Positions 38,864-43,327 of a DNA stretch of 43,327 nt are shown one piece after another. How positions within the stretch are numbered: the stretch's first letter is position 1; each line of letters starts with the position of its first letter. The stretch is from Chryseosolibacter sp039917935. GTDB lineage: Bacteria > Bacteroidota > Bacteroidia > Cytophagales > Cyclobacteriaceae. The translations under genes were made by a program, and so were the position numbers. Where the stretch lies: the NCBI GenBank assembly GCA_039917935.1, contig JBDSIM010000292.1, positions 1-43,327 on the forward strand, read 5' to 3'. Under the pieces are notes generated by a model. The model worked only from the letters and a program-made list of their open reading frames with translations. It was not told the origin of the DNA and searched no databases.

Positions 38864-40798
38864 ATGAAGATCACGGCCCCTCTTGTGTTCTTGTTCTGCA
38901 GTATTTTTTATTGTCAGGCGTTCGCACAGACGCAATTATTCGAAGAGGCTTTTCAAAGCTTTTCCACGACAAGGCTTTGGGACTTCGAACAAATTGCCAT
39001 CGATTGGAAAATGGAAGGCATCCTGCAGGCCGATCTTAATGAAGGTCTCAATTATCTTCTCGAAAACAAGCCGGGTCTTGCCGAAGTAAGCCTTACAACA
39101 GTAATTAAAAAGAATTCCGCGATCTGGCAGGCGTACTATTATCGCGCGGCTGCCCGTAAACAGCTACGGAAGTTCAGTCCTGCAGAAGGTGACATGCGAC
39201 GCGCGTTGAAGTTGAGAGGAAACTTTTACGAAGGCTTCGTGGAACTGGCTAAGATTCTGCATCTGAGTCTACGAAAGGCTGAAAGTGAACACGCAATTGA
39301 TAAAGCCATCCGGATTGATGCCTCGAGCGGCGCAGCGTACCAAGTGAAGGGAGATATTTCGATGTCATGGGGCGAGACCACGAAAGCCATCGATAGTTAC
39401 ATGCAGTGCCTGGCCGTGGATAGCCTTTTTCACGACGCACGTATTAAACTAGCGTTGCTCGACATTGTGATTAATAAGAAAAAGGATACTGCCCTGAAAC
39501 GCCTTAACACAGTGCTTTCCTATGATTCCCTGCAACATGATGCCTTATTGTTTCGAGGGATCCTTAACTACGAAAAAGACAAAAAACAGACATTGGCGGA
39601 TCTGTCAAATCTGATCCGGATCAGCCCCAACAATTGGGTGGGTATTTATTACCGAGGATTAGTCTCGGCTGAACTGAGAGATTATGCGGCGGCCTTCAGG
39701 GATTTCCAGAAAGTCATCAAGGCAACGGCCACGAGCGAGAACAATTTTGTCGGCAGGCAGACATCGCTTGACAAAAAAATTGATATGCAGAACGTGGGTG
39801 CATATCTCCTGACCAGGGTCTACGGCCTGAGCGACGACGATGCAGGGATTATCAAAGAAGCATATTGCCACATAATCACTGGGAGATACAGTGAAACCCA
39901 TGAAGCCATCGACCGAATATTCAACTACAAGAGAGAACCGGGCGCTGTCTATTTAAAAGCTGTGGCGTTTGAGCATCAAGGGATTCATGCGCTGGCATTG
40001 GATTATTACGGTCGGGCGCTTCGACTTGATGATCAAATTGCAGACGCACACAAGAAACGTGGTATTTATGAGCAGGAGTTAAAACAGTGGGACAAATCGG
40101 TTGAAGATTTTACGGCGGTGTTGAAGTTGTATCCATATGACTTTAGAATTAACTGGATCCGGGGCCTGTCGTTCTATCATATGAAATGGTTCCCACAGGC
40201 CATTGCTGATTTCACTATTTTTCTGAAAAATGATAGCACAAATAAGGAGGCCCTTGGCGCCAGGGGCATGGCTTATTCTAATAGCGGTAAGCCTCTCCTG
40301 GCGTATGTCGACTTCGCTGCATCGGGGAACATAAAAGCTTTGAATTATATTCACATGGAGAAATTGGTAGACTCTGTGTTGCAGGCCAAGGATACAACGC
40401 TGGCCCTATCATGTCTAAGTATTATCACCAAGCACGTAGCGGTTTTCAGCGAAGGATTTGTTCAGAAATTCAGGATACACATCGCCAGGAACCAATGGGA
40501 GCCCATTGCCGATGACCTTTCGGCTGCATTAAGCAATTTACCAGCCGACCTTGCCAAGTCCAAGCACTCATACCTGCTAACAGTACAAGCGATGATGCAC
40601 GCAAGAGACAAGCGCCGGGACGATGCCATGAAAACATTCAATGAGGCGATCAAGGTTGATGATGGGAATGGCGTGGCATATCTCGAGCGCGGACGGCTCT
40701 TCCTGGAAATGCGCAAATCATCGAAGGCAGAAAATGATTTCAAAAAAGCGTTGAGTCTTGGAAACGAGCAGGCAAAGAAAATGCTTGCCGGTTTATAA
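38864..40798 (+). CDS. Secreted TPR-repeat protein
   Basis: The 644-residue product has a signal peptide (ITAPLVFLFCSIFYCQAFA) and about a dozen tetratricopeptide-type helix pairs through its length, such as PAEGDMRRALKLRGNFYEGF, ALDYYGRALRLDDQIADAHK and SVEDFTAVLKLYPYDFRINW. TPR arrays serve as protein-binding scaffolds; there is no enzymatic domain. The start is ATG 38864, because the signal peptide begins there and a -7 element lies about 20 bp before. It is a single gene with no operon partner. Confidence 0.85.
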   Translation: MKITAPLVFLFCSIFYCQAFAQTQLFEEAFQSFSTTRLWDFEQIAIDWKMEGILQADLNEGLNYLLENKPGLAEVSLTTVIKKNSAIWQAYYYRAAARKQLRKFSPAEGDMRRALKLRGNFYEGFVELAKILHLSLRKAESEHAIDKAIRIDASSGAAYQVKGDISMSWGETTKAIDSYMQCLAVDSLFHDARIKLALLDIVINKKKDTALKRLNTVLSYDSLQHDALLFRGILNYEKDKKQTLADLSNLIRISPNNWVGIYYRGLVSAELRDYAAAFRDFQKVIKATATSENNFVGRQTSLDKKIDMQNVGAYLLTRVYGLSDDDAGIIKEAYCHIITGRYSETHEAIDRIFNYKREPGAVYLKAVAFEHQGIHALALDYYGRALRLDDQIADAHKKRGIYEQELKQWDKSVEDFTAVLKLYPYDFRINWIRGLSFYHMKWFPQAIADFTIFLKNDSTNKEALGARGMAYSNSGKPLLAYVDFAASGNIKALNYIHMEKLVDSVLQAKDTTLALSCLSIITKHVAVFSEGFVQKFRIHIARNQWEPIADDLSAALSNLPADLAKSKHSYLLTVQAMMHARDKRRDDAMKTFNEAIKVDDGNGVAYLERGRLFLEMRKSSKAENDFKKALSLGNEQAKKMLAGL

Positions 40799-41069
40799 GC
40801 CACCAAATTAAGATGCGAATTGCCAATGCCTGTGGGAACCATGCTGTCCCGTTAGGCACTTTAGTGGCCGAAATCCCAAATGAAAGCTACCTGTACTGCC
40901 AAAGCCTTCGTGGCATCCGGCGCTGGAATTAGAGCTTCGGTTTTAAAAGAGGTAAGAATTGGCTTGCTTACAGAAACTTTAGCTATCACCGTTAGAAAAA
41001 CATAGCAGAAGTAGGTTTCGAAAGCGGATTTAATAATATTCAAATTTTAATACGTAGTATAAAAAAATC

Positions 41070-42314
41070 ATGCAAAGAACTCCTCCCTCGCAATCCTCGC
41101 TCAAATTCAAGCTCTCTGTATTTATGTTTCTCCAGTACTTCATCTGGGGATCCTGGTACGTCAGCATGGGTACATTCCTCGCGAATACGTTGAAGTTCGG
41201 GGGAACCCAGATTGGTGCGGCCTATGGCGCGTTTGCTATCGGCGCCATGATCTCGCCGTTCTTAGTGGGACTGATTGCCGACAGGTATTTTTCATCGGAA
41301 AAAATTCTCGCAGTTCTGGGCATCCTCGGGGGCGTGCTGCTGTGTTTCCTACCGCGATTCACAACCTTCTCGAGTTTCTATCCGGTACTCATCACCTACT
41401 GCGCGCTTTATGTGCCCACCCTCGCGCTGGGAAATTCGCTGTCGCTCACGCACCTGGCTGATTCGAAAAATGATTTTCCCCGTGTGAAGGTCTTTTCAGC
41501 CGTGGGCTGGATTGCCGGCCTTTTCACGCTCAGCGTAATTAAAGGCGAGCAGTCCGAGATCCAATTCTATCTTGCAGGGAGCGCTTCCGTATTGTTCGGG
41601 CTATTTTCGCTGACGCTCCCGCATACGCCGCCGAAGAAGACCGGCGCGCATGTAAGCCTCGGGGAAATCCTCGGCCTCGACGCGCTGGCCCTGATGAAGA
41701 AGCCCTCGTTCGCGATCTTCATCATGTGCATGTTTCTCATCTGCATTCCGCTATATTTCTACTTTGTCATGCTGGGGATCTACCTGACCGAGCTCAAATG
41801 GGATTACATGGCGGTGAAGACATCACTGGCCCAGGTGTCCGATGTTATCTTCCTGGTGCTGCTGCCGTTGTTCCTGCGTAAATTCGGCTACAAGATCACC
41901 ATCTTTATTGGCATCATGTGCTGGGCCGCGCGTTATTTTCTGCTCGCGGGCAGTGTGGATTCAATTGATGCGCAGATGCTGTTGGTCTACAGCGCCATTC
42001 TGCTACACGGTGTGTGCTACGATTTTCTCTTCATTGCGGGTCAGATGTACGTCGACGACGAGGCCAATGAGCGGATTCGCGGGGCAGCTCAGGGGTTCAT
42101 CGCATTCATCCTTTGGGGAGTCGGCGCCTTCGTCGGCACGTTGCTCGCGGGCAAGGTGCTTGCGGCCAACAAACTGGCGGCAACTTCCCCGGCCGGGTTT
42201 ACCTTCGATTGGGAAAAGATCTGGAGCATTCCCGCATTTGGCGCAGTCGCCGTCATGCTGGTGTTCATGATCTTCTTCCGCGACCCGAGGAAAAAGTCGG
42301 GGAAGCTAACCTAA
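41070..42314 (+). CDS. Nucleoside-type MFS transporter (NupG/XapB-like)
   Basis: The 414-residue protein has 12 predicted helices and the nucleoside:H+ symporter look: FLQYFIWGSWYVSMGTFLAN, GLIADRYFSSEKILAVLG, ALGNSLSLTHL, FPRVKVFSAVGWIAG and MYVDDEANERIRGAAQGF. It would take up nucleosides at the inner membrane. Its base composition stands out: the coding region is clearly GC-richer than its neighbours, with many GC-ending codons, which suggests recent transfer from another lineage. It stands alone between two decayed regions. Confidence 0.88.
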   Translation: MQRTPPSQSSLKFKLSVFMFLQYFIWGSWYVSMGTFLANTLKFGGTQIGAAYGAFAIGAMISPFLVGLIADRYFSSEKILAVLGILGGVLLCFLPRFTTFSSFYPVLITYCALYVPTLALGNSLSLTHLADSKNDFPRVKVFSAVGWIAGLFTLSVIKGEQSEIQFYLAGSASVLFGLFSLTLPHTPPKKTGAHVSLGEILGLDALALMKKPSFAIFIMCMFLICIPLYFYFVMLGIYLTELKWDYMAVKTSLAQVSDVIFLVLLPLFLRKFGYKITIFIGIMCWAARYFLLAGSVDSIDAQMLLVYSAILLHGVCYDFLFIAGQMYVDDEANERIRGAAQGFIAFILWGVGAFVGTLLAGKVLAANKLAATSPAGFTFDWEKIWSIPAFGAVAVMLVFMIFFRDPRKKSGKLT

Positions 42315-42455
42315 TATAACGACAACATCGGATATGGATAAAATTTAGGTGATGTATAGGTTATATCATTATATATTCTGTTGCGATTATAATTGGTCAG
42401 TGGAAAGGGACCGTAGTTTACCGCGGCACTTCTCCCCCAGGATTTCTCGGATAAG

Positions 42456-43013
42456 CTAGAATATAATCTCAAAATTCTTTACGTCTTCCTTGCCTGCGTG
42501 CTCGCAGATCCACACGCACAAATTCCCTTCCTGATCTTCGTTGACGGAAAATTTTTGCATTATTGATTCCTTGCAACCTGCGTATATCGACGAATGCCTT
42601 TTATTCGCCATCGCTCTTTCTATGAGCAAATCGCGGAACAGGTTTCGATTCCTTTCTTGATCATCCTGTTCGCTACCTGCGATATCACACGCTCGTACGC
42701 ATATCCCATCTGGTTATCTTGTTTTTTACATCGCAGTCGTAGAGGAATATTTTTTTGATGTTTCGATTCCCACTTCAATTCCCTGATCGCTTTCGGCAAT
42801 TTGTCCAGATTGGAATAGCCACCCGTTGCCGGATTTGCAGCTCTTTCTGTAGTCAGTTTCTCCGAGAGTACTTTGCCTTCCTGTATAGAGTACTCAGATA
42901 CACGGTCTTCTGGTGTGATGTCGAAAGACGAGAACGGGCGTTGCCTTCGCAGAAGCCCGGAGATGAGATCAAAGTGGATCCGAACGCAGTATGGGAGATT
43001 TGAGTTCCGATCC
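42456..43013 (-). pseudogene. Decayed gene of unknown family
   Basis: The minus strand from about 43013 is open without a start codon: IHFDLISGLLRRQRPFSSFD, ITPEDRVSEYSIQEGKVLSE, LDKLPKAIRELKWESKHQKN, MGYAYERVISQVA. A frame change near 42670 continues as GSEQDDQERNRNLFRDLLIE and SIYAGCKESIMQKFSV, then stops at 42456. The text is coherent and charged, as real proteins are, but I know no family. An N-terminus is missing. The rest of the window end (43014-43327) is AT-rich with no gene. Confidence 0.5.
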
Positions 43014-43327
43014 TTTCACCCACCGGTTATCATGTAAACGATTATGCACTGTCCTGGCCGTCGGACTGAAGTTTGGAAGGATTACATTATATTATCTGAA
43101 TATTCGAAATGGATCGCAAAGACTTTGACATAAGGGCTAAAGACCTGTTTTGATCCGTGCAATATTTTGGTGACTTCTGAAGATGCTGATCAAATCGTAA
43201 GGTTTTCCATTTAAAATCCATTTTTTGTTTAAATCGATTCCGGTATATTTTAGTATATTAAAATTTAAAGCAAAACCTTAACCTGTATGCAAGAGAATTA
43301 CAAAAATCATTTAAAATTATGGATGCT

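Noticed and set aside
1..43327. CRISPR array or toxin-antitoxin defence locus
   Set aside because: I looked for regularly spaced repeats, cas motifs and paired small genes with known toxin motifs and saw none.

Overview
The window is a stretch of a Bacteroidota chromosome, most likely Cytophagales-like. The evidence is promoters with the Bacteroidota -7 element (TAnnTTTG and variants), weak Shine-Dalgarno signals, SPII lipoproteins, OmpA/PD40, OprD-like and PorT-like envelope proteins, and family variants typical of that phylum: HTH-less BirA, split YeeE/YedE, group III truncated globin, and a GldJ/SUMF1-type remnant. It is a mosaic of intact housekeeping genes, one well-kept accessory island, and stretches full of decayed genes.

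Layout. (1) 1-3397 is core: ftsH (5' part only), rsfS, birA and a THUMP/RlmL-like methyltransferase. (2) 3400-7360 holds two LPP20-like lipoproteins flanked by diverged inverted repeats, then an outer-membrane barrel protein. (3) 7491-7567 is tRNA-Arg(ACG). (4) About 8200-24314 is a dense sulfur island: a CstB-like persulfide dioxygenase-rhodanese, thioredoxins, a SoxB-like Tat-exported hydrolase, three small rhodaneses, TlpA, DoxX and DsrE proteins, an OprD-like porin, a TsdA-like dihaem cytochrome, a Crp/Fnr regulator, a TauE/SafE exporter, a split YeeE/YedE thiosulfate-type importer, OsmC and DUF2892 proteins. (5) 24314-28774 holds a decayed bestrophin, an intact ABC efflux system (adaptor, FtsX permease, ATPase), a decayed DUF6544-like gene and a small secreted protein. 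(6) 28811-30462 is gene-poor, with tRNA-like remnants; one repeats 17 bp of the tRNA-Arg 3' end, so 7.5-29.7 kb may be one genomic island. (7) 30463-35440 holds a PD40/OmpA protein and decayed SUMF1 and S41 peptidase genes. (8) 35683-38262 is a nitrosative/redox-stress cluster: Rrf2 regulator, truncated globin, cupin, RIC/ScdA and hemerythrin. (9) 38864-43327 holds a TPR protein, a GC-rich nucleoside-type MFS transporter and a decayed unknown gene.

The strongest new signal is regulatory. Nine palindromes of the form GTRAY-N4-RTYAC sit in front of nearly every transcription unit of the sulfur island, on both strands. In seven of nine the centre lies exactly 36.5 nt upstream of the last base of a (G/T)A(T/A)CTTTG-type -7 element; in the other two it is 35.5 nt. 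This is class II activator geometry. The site is GTGA-N6-TCAC, and the island encodes a Crp-family protein whose recognition helix reads SREVISR. I infer one dedicated sulfur regulon that would import or generate thiosulfate and persulfide, oxidise it (TsdA, SoxB-like protein, persulfide dioxygenase), carry sulfane sulfur on rhodaneses, DsrE and thioredoxins, and export sulfite. No SoxYZ or SoxXA is present.

A second clear find is a 184-bp MITE-like element (19-bp perfect terminal inverted repeats, 9-bp target duplication). It inserted into the last codons of tsdA and separated it from a formerly coupled dsrE gene, which is now frameshifted. Many frameshifts in the decayed genes are single-base homopolymer losses, so both pseudogenisation and assembly error must be considered.
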